Shown: in pieces, positions 10,231 to 22,035 of the stretch
Layout: the number at the start of each line of letters is the position of its first letter
Numbering within the stretch: position 1 is the stretch's first letter
Origin: Maylandia zebra
Taxonomy: Eukaryota; Chordata; Actinopteri; Cichliformes; Cichlidae
DNA length: 64,000 nt
NCBI RefSeq assembly: GCF_041146795.1
Contig: NC_135184.1
Location: 10,654,967 to 10,718,966 of the forward strand
Reading direction: 5' to 3'
Made by a program: the position numbers and the translations under genes
The notes under the pieces: model-generated
Told to the model about the DNA's origin: nothing
Seen by the model: only the letters and a program-made list of their open reading frames with translations
The model's database searches: none

Positions 10231-13200
10231 TACATACAGACACTGACATATGATGAATTTTATATCACTTGAAGGTCAATGTGATATAAATGGATGGTAA
10301 TTTTACTAAATATTCAAGCCATTACAAGCTGAAGAGGAAGTTTTTAGCTTTTTACCATCGTGGTGGTGAGCTGAAAGTCTGTGTTTGATTGTTTTTCATA
10401 CATTTTTATGATTTCAGTTAGATTTTTTGCCATTACCTTATTTTCCTTTCATTTAAACGATTTGTGTAGAGTAGGGTGAGATTTTCATCATCCTCAGTGT
10501 AGATCAGGGCTGATCATTTCAGATGAGAGATCAGCATTTCTCTGAAGTAGGCAGGACGATTTCCAGTATTATGCACATTACTGCTGAAATGAGCTGAAGG
10601 GGACAAGATGGTCTGTTTGGCATTTTTCTTTCCGCCCTAGTTTAATGTCTATGAGCAGAACGATCATAACACTGACCAATATACAGGTGAGAAATGTAAA
10701 ATATACAAAGAGGATTTCTTTCCTACTGTCGCGCATTTGTTTGGTTAGGGCCATATAGTGCATTTCATCCAGGTGACGTGCACTGGCTGAAAAACACCTC
10801 AAAACATTCCCTTTCAATACAGACTCAATAAATGAAACACCTGGACTCAAACCAGGAGAATATTTATTTCTTGGGAGCAGTATTAAAAGGCAGATCAACA
10901 CATGCAGTGTCTGATTTTAAGTGCTTTTGAGTATGTAGGGGAGCAGGAATTAAATGTGTGGCGGGACTGAACCAAAGTGCCTTGTATCCAAAGATCAAAG
11001 ATAGAAATAACCTGTCTGTGTGTCTTTGTGTGTGATTTAACATGTGGATATTGTGTGTATATACACGATAGTCTATTTATTAATAGATAGTAAAAGTAAT
11101 AAAAATTATTTATTCCACATTAACTGTTCAGAACTATAGATACTGGGCTTGATTTCAGAATTAACATATACTAGTTATGGCAGGATCAGACAACCAACTT
11201 GTCCTCTCCCTTGTCTGCTCCACTGACATCAGGCTGTAATGGCAAACACGTGCCTGCTAGCTGACCTAATAGCTGATCAGTGTTGTGTTTTTAGTGCTTT
11301 TAGTGTAGTGAAGTGTTTTTTATGGATTTCTGTTTCTGTGTTGCTAGGTCAGGTTGTGGTTGGCATGAATCAAACCTCCTGACATGTACTTCCTGTGCCT
11401 GGTAGGATTCTCTCTGGTTACTTTCCCCCCCCACAGACTAAAAACATGATTGTTCATTTCATATATAATAGAGATTCTAAGATTGAGAGTGCAGGGTTGT
11501 TTGTCTCTCTAGTTTAGCTCTGTGATGCACTAACACAGAAAGACTGGTGGCCTGTGAAGGGTATGTCCTGCCTCACTCTTTAAGGTATATGAGATGGCTA
11601 CAAACTCCTCTATTTCCCTGTAAAATAACCTCAGTGCCAGCATTCACACCGACATGTTCACCTTCAGCCATCTTTACGCTGCCAGATTGTTCCAGTCTCA
11701 TCATTTATGCATTTCACGTTTGGCTTGAATTCTGCCTGTTTGTGTCCCTTGTGTATCCTGACTCATCCTCTACTACATGTAAACAACTCTTTTCTTGTTT
11801 TACTGAGCTGCACGGTGCACAAAGCTAAAAAAAAAAAAAAAAAAAAAAAGTTTGACTGATGGACGATCGCTTGATTAGACTCATCGCATCCTGTGTGATG
11901 GGTTTTCCAGGAAAAGATTTACCAGAAATCCTGTGTTTGGAACTGCTAATGTACTTAATGTGCAGATACCAACAGAGCATACTGCAGGAAACAAAGGCTG
12001 CGATGGGCATTCATTGGCTTTTTCATCATCCGAAAACTCGTTTTGTGTTGTAACTCATTTATGCCTCATTCTCTGGTGCATTTGCCACATGTGTTGATCA
12101 GTTTACATGTGTTAATTTATAGCCTCTGCGAATGCTGTCTGGGTAAGTAACGTGAGCTGCAAGTGAGACATTGTGTGAAAATTTGCTCATTTTTTTATTG
12201 TTCTATGGTCATTTTGCTGTAGATGTTGTTTATTTTGGGGAGTTTTCTCCTCTGAAAAAACAAAAAAGCAATCACCGCTTGAACAAAGAAATTAAATATA
12301 AAGCATTCTTTGCTAAATTTCTAAGATTTGCATTTTAATGCCACCACCTCCTAAGATATTATGCTCCAGAAATGCAATATTTAGCAGACGTAGTGTAAAA
12401 ACAGGATTTTATGCTTTTGTTTGTATCTCTCTTTGCCCTCGCTTTCTTAAATGACACTCTGCTTTACAAAGTCACTCGAAAATGTTCCAATTAACTGATA
12501 AGAAAAATAAATCAGTCATCAAAGAGGTCACTGGATGTGTTTTAGGATTTTCAGTGACAAACATCTGCTAATGTGATTTTATCACTGAGATGGCACAGCA
12601 CCAAAAAAGTAACTGTTCCAGCCGGATTCTTATTGCAAACAAATACTGTAAAGAAACCTCTCTCTCTTTCTTTCCAGCCAGCAGCTGTGATATTAGTTCA
12701 GGTTATTCTATGAAGTCTGCTAAGTAAAACTGTGTATGTTTATTAAACCACTTCTATAAATGACACTGCCTTTCAATGTTTGCTCTGACATTTGGCTGTG
12801 ATTGAAAAAGATAAAAAGATCCACGTTTTCCATTCGGGCTGTGATGAATAATGCAGCGGCGGCTGTCTGGCCGTCTCTGAAAGATTGTCTAGAGCCATTT
12901 CCCCCTTGAGTTCTCAAATCTCCGTGCATCTCACTGAACAGATGAGACGAGCTTCGTGCTCTCTCTCCTTTGTGGAGTCTTGCAGCTGATGTCTGAGGAC
13001 TCAGCTGACAGCTTATAGAAGTCTGAGCGCTGGGGATCGACGTGCAGGGCTGAAGCAATGATACTGATTTTATGCCACTGGAAGATAGACAGATGTGCTG
13101 ATTATGCGAAGGCTCCTGAGGATGGCTGAGCGTTTGTGTAGTAAATGAACAGTCTGAGTAACAACAAAGTACGATGCAGGAGAGACATGTTTCCAGTGAC

Positions 13201-13580
13201 TTTCTATTTCTTCCTCAAGGAGCCCCTTTAATGCTGAGTCCTTATTTTTTCAGATGGTTAACTAAATATATGTCTGACTGACAGGTATAACTACTTGTCA
13301 AGGTTTTTCCTTTTGCATGGATTGGTCATACATGAGAGAGTAGTGGATTTCTAGATGACGGCTGGAGGGAGAATTTCAAAATAGAAAACAGCTTTGTAAA
13401 ATTGTAGACCAAAGCAGTGAGATGGTGTATATATTAGGCAGAGCAACGTCTGAGGAATACAAAGGCCACTGGTCATAAACAGAGCAAAGCAAGACAACAT
13501 CAGCTGATAGCAGGGAGGGAAAAAAATCCCAAAACAGCAGAGGATCAGATCAGTGCCAGTCCAGAGAACACAGGTATAAG
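10231..13580. other. Long intergenic stretch without a recognised gene
   Basis: I find no convincing exon. There is an A-run of about 24 bp near 11826-11849. Short frames throughout lack domains and splice context. The final five bases (13576-13580, ATAAG) are the left target duplication of the neighbouring LTR. Confidence 0.4.
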
Positions 13581-14173
13581 TGTCAGGGTCCTGGGACTGG
13601 GTGACCCAGGACCCCTGGGCAGTCATGGACCTGTGCTATTGTTGTGTATTTTGGTGTTGCTTCCCCTTCTCTGTGCTTGTGTATATGTGTGTGTGTGGGT
13701 GGCTGAGCACTTGTTTATAGGCGGCGTCAGGCCTGGAGGGTGTGGCCCTGCAAGGGGACTGGCCACACCCGAAGCCACACACCTGCTGCTGATCAGGCCT
13801 CGTCGGGGGAGCTACTTAAGAGAGTCTTGGAGCTCCCACCGACGCGGGATCATTGCTTGGGACTCCACGTTAGTTACCCAGTTTAGGTTTTGGTCGTGTA
13901 GTGTATGCCTGCCATTGTTCAGTGTCCTGACTGCTGCCGCTATTGTTTCCCGCAGGAGGAGCGTGGAAGGCTTAAGGAGCAGCGAGCACCGGGAGTGCAG
14001 ACACGGGAGCAGAGAGCACTTGGAGGACACGACACGGGAGTCTTGGGAAAAACACGGGGATTTATTGTTGTTTGATATCACCCTCTGTAAATAAACGCAC
14101 TGCTTGAACTTTGAGCTCCGCGCCTGGGTCCTCCTTCCCCACATCCCCACGGTCTGCCAGCCAGACCGTGACA
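13581..14173 (+). mobile_element. Solo LTR with perfect 5-bp target duplication (593 bp)
   Basis: It starts TGTCAGGGTCC and ends CAGACCGTGACA, flanked by ATAAG on both sides (13576-13580 and 14174-14178). AATAAA near 14089 gives the plus orientation. There is no internal region, so it is a solo LTR. Its first bases (TGTCA.GGTCC) match those of the LTR at 8062, suggesting related families. The open frame at 13633-14094 inside it is not a gene in its own right. Confidence 0.8.
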
Positions 14174-14359
14174 ATAAGTGTCACAATCCCCAGTGTTTAA
14201 GAGACTGTAGACAGCAGAGACGCTGTGCTGCCGGATGTAAACATTTTATTAGACCAACAAATTTCTAAAGTAATTTTTTGAATGCAGGTGAGACAAAGCC
14301 TTAAAAATGTGTTGCTGAAGACGTGAAGGATGGAGGTGTATGCACAGTAGTCTTGCTAT

Positions 14360-15290
14360 GTGCTAAGTGATTTCTACAATCCCATCAGCTGAATTTCTTC
14401 AATCTCACTGGATAGATTTCTTTATGTTTGCATCTGTTGAGTATGGTGTGCCACAGGGGTCATTTATGGGACCCTTTTTATTTTTTTTAATGTACACTCT
14501 GTTCAGGCATGTAATTCAGAGACAGAGTGTTTCTTTTCATTTTTATGCTGATGAAATGCAGGTACTCCTGACCATTAGATCATCTAACCTTTGTTTAGAT
14601 GAACCCTAAGTTATTATCATTTGATCACGGCTCATAGATAAACAAATTCTTCCATCAGCTGGTTCCCCATTGCAAAGAACACTCTTTTTACTTGCATTAA
14701 CAGAAAATCATTGAACAGTGCACAGATGCAACGGTTTAAAGCAGAACTAAAAAAAACAGGATCACACCACTTAGGTTTTAGCCCTTTTACATTGGCTTCC
14801 ATTATGTTTAAGAATACCCTTAAAGGTTTTTATTGATCCTTCATGGGCTTGCTCCTCCTTACTCACATTTGTGACCTCTTAGCACTAGTGCATGTCTTGC
14901 CTCTGTAGGTGAAGGTCTTTTACATGTTCCAGGCAAGTTGCTGCAACATAAACAGTATGTTAATGACTTTGGTCTGTTTCTAGATTGAAGCTTTGGATTG
15001 TGGGTTTTACTCAACCTCCTGGATTTGGGTATTCTTCTGTTCGGTGACTGTTACACCATATGTTACGGTGCTATTATATCACAGAGCTGTGCCGGAATCA
15101 TGCACAATTTACTTATGATCAAATATTCAGATTTGTTGTGGGCATTCTGCCATCCTCCCTGTGCCATCCTACTGGGGTGGTTGGGAACTACTTTTTTTAC
15201 TGTGTTAATCTCCTGTTTTCAGGTTAGAGGACTTTGTTTCTTCCTTAGTACTACTGTTTCATAAGAATCTGTTACATTCGGGGGGCTTTA
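14360..15290 (+). mobile_element. Decayed LINE reverse-transcriptase remnant (L2/CR1-like)
   Basis: The plus frame contains EYGVPQGSFMGPFLF (RT motif B region) followed by FHFYADEMQ (the YADD catalytic box, with second D replaced by E). Further downstream are several frame breaks. It resembles the intact L2-type ORF at 18136-19645 but is far more degraded and on the opposite strand. Confidence 0.55.
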
Positions 15291-16499
15291 AATGACTGGG
15301 ATTGTTTTAAAATAAACCAGTTGCATTGCTGAAAACTGAAAATTGAAACTTAGTGATGCATCCACATTTAATGCACCAAAGACTACAATCTGCCACTTTT
15401 TAAATTAAATATGTTACCCTAAAAACAAAGAATATATTCATCTTCAGTGTTAAGCAACTCCCTGTCTTTGTTCACATTTTAAACCTGTTAACAATAAAAT
15501 GAAATGCTCTCTAGAAACTTAAGACAGCATGTACAATCTTTAAAAAAGACATGTTTTATTCACTTTTACTTAACTACCTTCATTTTCCATGTGTCCTGCT
15601 GACAGCATTAACCTTTCTGAGGGCTCCACGCTGCGTTGTTCAGCATGCAATCTGTCAAAAAATTGGACCCTAAATTGCACAAGCTTGCAGCTGTGCGCAA
15701 AGGCCTCGAACAGACAATGAGTGACACAATGGGCCTGGCTGTGCCATTAGCTGAGAGGTTGTCATGCCAACGGTACAAAAAGCCCCACACTCGGTGCAGG
15801 CGAGAGGTTTGGCCCCAAGGAGAATTCATGGAGAGCGAGAGCTTTGCTTAAAGGCCCTCCCCTTCTCCTCCCTCCCTCAGTTACATCGTTATTCATCCTG
15901 AGGTTCCCGTCTACAGCCGCAGACCCGTAGTGCCCATACTGGGGAAGCAGCATGGCTGAGGCTGGGTGTCAAGTTTTTGGGGGTATTTGCGCCACAAGAA
16001 ACACACCATTGTACGAGTAAACAGGCAGACCCTTTGTGTGGAGGAGTGTGACAACCGTTTGAACCCTGAACTGAAGCAGCAGGGCTGGCGCTCAGGCTGG
16101 CGCAGAATCAAAAACACAATGTCCACCAAAGAAAACATCTACAGGAAATGTGAAAGAGTACAGCTGCATTATGTTTACAAACGTAAACATAATCTAAAAG
16201 TGAAAGTGTTTACAAAGTATTATTCCTAAAACATAAAATATCAATCGTTCTCTTGTTGTTCTTTTAAACCTTTAATCAGAAACATGCTAAAATGCCTTAA
16301 TCCTGTATTCCTTCTAATACTAAGAGGCAGGCGACTCCTTTGCTTTCAAAAACAAGTACAGAGAAATTAGTGTCCCATCAAATAAACAGTACATATATTA
16401 TGTTTTTACTGGCACATTTCAACAGCTTCGGGTTGTCTAAATCCAAAGACGTTATGTAGGTCTTTCAAAGTTGGCTACTTTTGGCTACTTTTCTCCTAC
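15291..16499. other. Intergenic; GC-richer non-repeat block at 15600-15960
   Basis: No gene recognised. The block 15600-15960 is GC-richer than its neighbours, has open but domain-free frames on both strands, and matches no repeat I know. It could be a conserved regulatory element. The remainder is AT-rich. Confidence 0.35.
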
Positions 16500-17380
16500 A
16501 AGCAATCTATGTATGTTGTGCAGTGTGTCCTCAAAAAATCTGAGGAAACTGGACAAGTGTAAAAAAACATCTTTAGCAGATGAACAGTATCTGAAAATCA
16601 TCACTGAGGAAAAACTTGAGAGATGCACCTGTACCTTCATGTACGGTTGATCCATCTATTGTTCACTGAAGCCTAATCGGAAATGCTCTCAGTGGAAGGG
16701 CAGCTGTAAAGAAGCCTTGAGGATGGGGAGGTATGCAAAATGTTTTAAGTCATCATAATATGTACGGTGGAGGTCAGGAGAGAGGTAAAACAGTCAGTGT
16801 CTACAGCCACCTGTCAAACACAGTGGAGGCTCCGTTGTGGTTTGCGGTTGACTTTTAGTTGGTGGTTTTGGGGATCTTATCAAATTTGTGGAATTTCGAA
16901 CCCAGAAGACAGCGTTCAGATTTTGATCCACCTGAAAAGTGTCCTACTGGCAAAGGCTTAACTTTTTAGCATGACAGTGATTCCATACACACTGCCAATG
17001 CAGTAAAAGTATACCTGGATGGAAAAAACACACAATGGAATAATATAGGTCATGGAAAGAATCCAAAACATTACTGAAGCAGTGTGGGATTATCTCGGCA
17101 AACAACAGGCAGCCAACATCCAAATAAAACCTGTGAATGTCCCTCAAGAAGCCTGGAGAGCTATTCCTGAAGACAACTTTATTAGAAGAGAGCTTTTCTA
17201 AGAGATTTCAGGCTGTGTTGAAGAATAAAGGTGGTCATGCTACAGTAAATGCTGACAAACTTTGACTTTTATACTGTATTGTTGTGTTTGTGCGTTTTAG
17301 TAAAACACTGCACCTGTTTTCCATTTTCCTTGCAAAATGTAAAGAAATGAGGGGTGACTTAGGATTTTTGCACAGTACTG
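16500..17380 (+). mobile_element. Tc1/mariner transposon remnant
   Basis: Fragments of a Tc1-type transposase are readable in broken frames on the plus strand: a CAAGTGTAAAAAAACATC-like helix-turn-helix segment near 16553, a segment ending in NAVKVYLD near 16997, and a GKQQAAN/EAWRAIPEDNF C-terminus near 17097-17182. The right end reads TTTTTGCACAGTACTG followed by TA (17381-17382), a terminal repeat typical of fish Tc1 elements. I could not find the matching left terminal repeat, so the left side is truncated or too diverged. Confidence 0.6.
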
Positions 17381-17703
17381 TAACTTTAAGCAGTTTATCT
17401 GATTTTTCTATGCCATTCAGCTCTTTTCACATGCGTACAGATATCGCATCTGCTGCGCGTCACACAAGACTGCTGCTGATCCCAATCAGGTTATCTCAAA
17501 GTTTCCTCGCAAACACAAACTGAGAAGAAAAAAAAGTCCAACAGCCTTCAAGTTCAGTTAGACCATCTGTCCGTCTTTTGAGGAGCAAAAACAAAAAGAG
17601 GCCATTCATTTGGTGCCTCCTTGATTCTTCCTTTGTCTGTGTAATTTGCTTTGGATGTGCCCAGTCTTCTTCATGGCACTGGCACAAACACACATACACA
17701 CAC
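17381..17703. other. Short spacer, nothing recognised
   Basis: AT-rich non-coding sequence between the Tc1 remnant and the LINE. No feature supported apart from a short CA-rich run at its right end. Confidence 0.4.
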
Positions 17704-19645
17704 AGTTCAATTCAATTCAATTCAATTTTATTTATATAGCGCCAAATCACAACAAAAGTCGCCTCAAGGCGCTTCATAGATACAGAGAAAAACCCAACAA
17801 TCATATGACCCCCTATGAGCAAGCACTTTGGCGACAGTGGGAAGGAAAAACTCCCTTTTAACAGGAAGAAACCTCCGGCAGAACCAGGCTCAGGGAGGGG
17901 CGGCCATCTGCTGTGACCGGTTGGGGTGAGAGAAGGAAGACAGGATAAAAGACATGCTGTGGAAGAGAGACAGAGGTTAATAACAAGTATGATTCAATGC
18001 AGAGAGGTCTGTTAATACATAGTGAGTGAGAAAGGTGACTGGAAAGGAAAAACTCAATGCATCATGGGAATCCCCCGGCAGCCTACGTCTATTGCAGCAT
18101 AACTAAGGGAGGATTCAGGATCACCTGGTCCAGCCCTAACTATATGCTTTAGCAAAAAGGAAAGTTTTAAGCCTAATCTTGAAAGTAGAGATAGTGTCTG
18201 TCTCCCGAATCCAAACTGGAAGCTGGTTCCACAGAAGAGGGGCCTGAAAACTGAAGGCTCTGCCTCCCATTCTACTTTTAAATACTCTAGGAACAACAAG
18301 TAGGCCTGCAGAGCGAGAGCGAAGTGCTCTAATAGGGTGATATGGTACTACAAGGTCATTAAGATAAGATGGGGCCTGATTATTTAAGACCTTGTATGTG
18401 AGGAGCAGGATTTTGAATTCAATTCTGGATTTAACAGGAAGCCAATGAAGGGAAGCCAAAACAGGAGAAATATGCTCTCTCTTTCTAGTCCCTGTCAGTA
18501 CTCTTGCTGCAGCATTTTGGATTAGCTGAAGGCTTTTCAGCGAGTTGTTTGGACATCCTGATAATAATGAATTACAGTAGTCCAGCCTGGAAGTAATAAA
18601 TGCATGAACTAGTTTTTCAGCGTCACTCTGAGACAGGATAATTCTAATTTTAGAGATGTTGCGCAAATGGAAGAAAGCAGTCTTACATATTTGTTTAATA
18701 TGTGCTTTGAAGGACATGTCCTGGTCAAAAATGACTCCAAGGTTCCTCACAGTGTTACTGGAGGCCAAGGTAATGCCATCCAGAGTAAGAATCTGGTTAG
18801 ATACCATATTTCTAAGATTTTCAGGGACGAGTACAATAACCTCAGTTTTATATGAATTAAGAAGCAGAAAGTTAGCGGCCATCCAGGTCTTTATGTCTTT
18901 AAGACATTCCTGCAGTTTAACTAATTGGTGTGTGTTATCTGGCTTCATGGACAGATAGAGCTGGGTGTCATCGGCATAGCAGTGAAAATGTATGCTATGT
19001 CTTCTAATGATGCTGCCTAAGGGAAGCATGTATAATGTAAACAGAATTGGTCCTAGCACTGAACCCTGTGGAACTCCATAATTAACCTCAGTGTGTGAAG
19101 AGGACTCTCCATTTACATGCACAAATTGGAGTCTATTAGATAGATATGATACAAACCACTGCAGTGCAGTACCTGTAATACCTACAGCATGTTCTAATCG
19201 CTCTAATAGGATATTATGGTCGACAGTATCGAATGCTGCACTAAGGTCTAGCAGGACAAGCACAGAGATGAGTCCACTGTCAGAGGCCATAAGAAGATCA
19301 TTTGTAACCTTCACTAAAGCTGTTTCTGTGCTGTGATGAGCTCTGAAACCTGACTGAAACTCTTCAAATAAACCATTCCTCTGCAGATGATCTGTTAGCT
19401 GTTTGACAACTACTCTTTCAAGGATTTTTGATATGAAAGGAAGGTTGGAGATTGGCCTATAATTAGCTAAGACTGCTGGGTCTAGAGATGGCTTTTTGAG
19501 TAAAGGTTTAACTACAGCCAGCTTGAAGGCCTGTGGTACATAGCCGATTATTAGAGATAGGTTGATCATATTTAAGATCGAAGAATTAATTAATGGCAGG
19601 ACTTCTTTGAGCAGTTTTGTAGGAATGGGGTCTAAAAGACACGTT
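17704..19645 (-). mobile_element. 5'-truncated L2/CR1-group LINE with open RT frame
   Basis: The 3' end (minus strand) is at about 17704. It carries ATTGA-type tandem repeats, as L2/CR1 elements do in place of poly(A). The 3' UTR spans 17704-18135 and is a very common fish repeat (ATTTATATAGCGCC near the end). The coding part starts abruptly near 19645 without an endonuclease domain, which marks 5' truncation. A short copy of the same 3' end sits in an acss2-like intron at 28902-29092. Confidence 0.75.
18136..19645 (-). CDS. LINE reverse transcriptase, C-terminal part
   Basis: This open minus-strand frame of about 500 codons has no internal stop. It encodes a non-LTR reverse transcriptase: [10 protein letters not shown] and [17 protein letters not shown] (N-terminal RT region), SAAFDTVDH (motif A), [13 protein letters not shown] (motif B), CYADDTQLY (catalytic Asp pair), then [19 protein letters not shown] and the end TFLFAKAYS. 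The product would copy LINE RNA at a nicked genomic site. It lacks the N-terminal endonuclease because the copy is truncated near 19645, and no native start codon is left, so it is probably not functional. The intact frame suggests a fairly recent insertion. The L2/CR1 group is likely from these motifs and the 3' tail. Confidence 0.75.
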
Positions 19646-19984
19646 GAAGGTGTTCACATCTTTGTGTCTCCCCCAGCAGGTCTCTGTCTCTACACGGACT
19701 GAAATGTATGGTGATGAAATCTTTGGGTCACATGGCATCTAATCCCACTTTGAGGATAGCTGAATCCCTGTCTGAGTAAAAGAACATGAAACAATGATGC
19801 CAGATTTTTGGACCATAATCCTTAAAGGAATAAACAATCCTGCATATTCTAGATGTTAAAACATCTTTGCGATGTTTAGCATTTTACCATATTAATATGT
19901 TTCGTGTTTAATATGAGCTCCAATTCTTTTCATGCTGATATTAAATGAAGAAAATGTTGCGTGGAGATCAGGGGAGGTACCTCA
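19646..19984. other. Spacer between two LINEs
   Basis: AT-rich sequence without a recognised feature; possibly old repeat debris. Confidence 0.35.
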
Positions 19985-20930
19985 GGATTGGCAGACCGGG
20001 GTGGTGGTTCCCATTTTTAAGAAGGGGGAGTATGGGGTGTCTGGCCTATGCTACGGGCCATTCGATCCTTATACAACCGTTGCAAGCGCTTGGGCCGCAT
20101 AGCTGGCAATAAGTCGGACTCGTTCCTGGTGGGTGATGGGCTCCGCCAGGGCTGCCTTTTGTCACCACTTCTGTTCATAATTTTTATGGACAGAATTTCT
20201 AGGCTTAGCCAAGTGGCAGAAGACAGAAAAGGGTGGAGTGCCCACTCTGGGCCAGGTACGAGTTCTTGCCCCAAGTGGAAGAGTTTAAGTATCTCGGGTC
20301 TTGTTCACGAGTGAGGGGAGAAGGGAGATCGACAGTCGGATTGGTGCTGTGGCTGCAGTGATGCAGACGCTGTACCAGAGCGTCGTGGTGAAGAGAGAGC
20401 TGAGTGTAAATGCAAAGCTCTCAATTTACCAGTTGATCTATGTCCCTATGCTCACCTATGGTCACGAGTTTAGTTTAGTGTAGTGTAGTTTATTTATTTA
20501 TATAGCACATTTAGTTAAACACAAGATCGCCTCTAAGAACCAGCCTTGACCTTGGTGTGGCCAAGAGAAAAAGATCGCCCAATCTAAGCGCTCTAGCTGT
20601 GGGTAGTGACCGAAAGAACAAGATCAGCTTCCTCCGAAGAGATAGGGTGAGAAGTTTGGCCATCCGGGAGGGGCTCAGAGTAGAGCTGTTGCTCCTCCAC
20701 ATTGAAAGGAGGCAGTGGAGGTGGTTCGGGAACCTGACAAGAATGCCTCCTGGCAACTCCTGCATGAGGTGTCCCGGGCATGTGCCACCAGGAGGAGGCC
20801 CTTGGACAGACCCAGGACACGCTGCAGAGATTATATCTGGCCTGGGAACGCCTTGGTGGAGAGGGAGGTCTGGGAGTCTCTGCTTAGACTGCTGCCCCTA
20901 CGACCCGGAGAAGATGGATAAATGGATATA
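19985..20930 (+). mobile_element. Decayed non-LTR retrotransposon (second family), with a nested insertion
   Basis: Plus-strand segments read as LINE RT: LVGDGLRQGCLLSPLLF with IFMDRISR (motif B region), GRREIDSRIGAVAAVMQTLY, and YQLIYVPMLTYGHE. It continues after an insert with RVRSLAIREGLRVELLLLHI and WRWFGNLTRMPPG. The reading jumps frames, and the catalytic box region between 20216 and 20260 has been deleted. A segment of about 128 bp (20469-20596) interrupts an otherwise continuous LINE sequence. Confidence 0.6.
20469..20596. repeat. Short insertion nested in LINE
   Basis: The LINE sequence breaks after CACGAG (20463-20468) and resumes at CTGTGGGTAGTGACC (from 20597). The insert begins with a TTTAG/TGTAG run and TTATTTATTTATATAGCAC, similar to the tail of other fish LINE/SINE elements. 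I see no clear target duplication. Confidence 0.45.
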
Positions 20931-21074
20931 TGAAGAAAACACAAATGCATAATAACTACACATTTGCTATTTATTCTTTTTATTTAACAAAAGGTGATGT
21001 TGAAAAAGAAGCTGCACACAAATGCAATAGATTAAAAAAAGATGTTGCTAAAACAATTTGAATTTATTCTTCAT

Positions 21075-21440
21075 CTTTTTGAATTGATCATTGTGGTGGT
21101 GTCACTTCTACGAACATTTGAGAAACAACTACAGTTACAGTGATAGGATGCCACCTGTGCAACAGGTAATGCTCCCAACTTTATGGGAACACTTTGGGAA
21201 CGGTTGCTTCCTGTTCCAACTTGACTGGAAGGTCCATAAAGACACGGTGTTCGGTGTGGAAGAACTTGACTGGCCTGCACAGAGTTCTGACCTCAACCCA
21301 ACATAGCGTCTTTGAGATGAATTAGAGGTGGGACTGTGAGGAAGGCCTTCTCGTCCCACATCAGTGTCTGACATCGGAACAACAGTCAAACATTCCCATA
21401 AAGACACTCCTTGTTGTGAGGTGGAGACTTTAAAATATTT
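21075..21440 (+). mobile_element. Tc1/mariner-like transposase remnant
   Basis: The plus frame contains a degenerate KVHKDTVFGVEELDWP followed by AQSSDLNPT and a broken DELE: the Tc1 AQSPDLNPIEHLWDELE region, with a stop where the third catalytic acid region begins. No terminal repeats were found. Confidence 0.5.
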
Positions 21441-21767
21441 AAAAGATAAACTCACTGATAAACCAGCTCTTGAAAACATAGCAAAAACTGTTGCATTCTA
21501 CTTTATACTGTAAGTACTCCACTTGTTTTCTCTTTGTTTTTATTGTTTTCCTGCTCTTCTCCACAAAAGGACGGAGTTTATTTGGATTGTGCCACAGGCA
21601 AAAATATAATTTAACTAACATGAAAAAAAAGTCTGTGCTTTTTAAATGATGGAAGAACACAAAAAATCTAAGCCTTTTAAAATGTAAACCAGAGAATAAG
21701 AAAAAAAAACACAGTAATCAGGAAAATTAAGGAAAAAAAACATAGAATTGAGATATTTGATTAAATA

Positions 21768-22035
21768 AAACCATCCATTTTGTTCCACTTATCCAATTCA
21801 GGGTTGTGGGGCTGTTGGAGCCTATCTCAGTTGTCCTTGGGCGAAGTAAACACTGGAGAGGTCACCAATCTATCACAGGGTTAACACGGCGACACAAGCA
21901 ACCATTCACACAGCCAACCTAGAACCCACGCAGGCACGGGGAGAACATGAAAGCTCCACTCAAAAAGACTCCCAGGACCTCCTTGCTGTGAGGCCATATT
22001 GCTAACACACCAACATACTCCCATGAATACATAAT
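21768..22035. repeat. Common fish interspersed repeat
   Basis: The sequence runs CCATCCATTTTGTTCCACTT, GAGCCTATCTCAGTTGTCC, AGGTCACCAATCTATCACAG and GGCACGGGGAGAACATGAA, a phrase order I recognise from many fish intergenic regions. Its class (LINE tail or SINE) is not resolvable here. Confidence 0.5.

Noticed and set aside
11547-11828. 93-codon plus-strand frame
   Set aside because: No domain, no splice context, ends in an A-run; chance frame.
13633-14094. 153-codon open frame on the plus strand
   Set aside because: It lies wholly inside a solo LTR with defined ends; no domain. LTRs of this type can contain open frames by chance.
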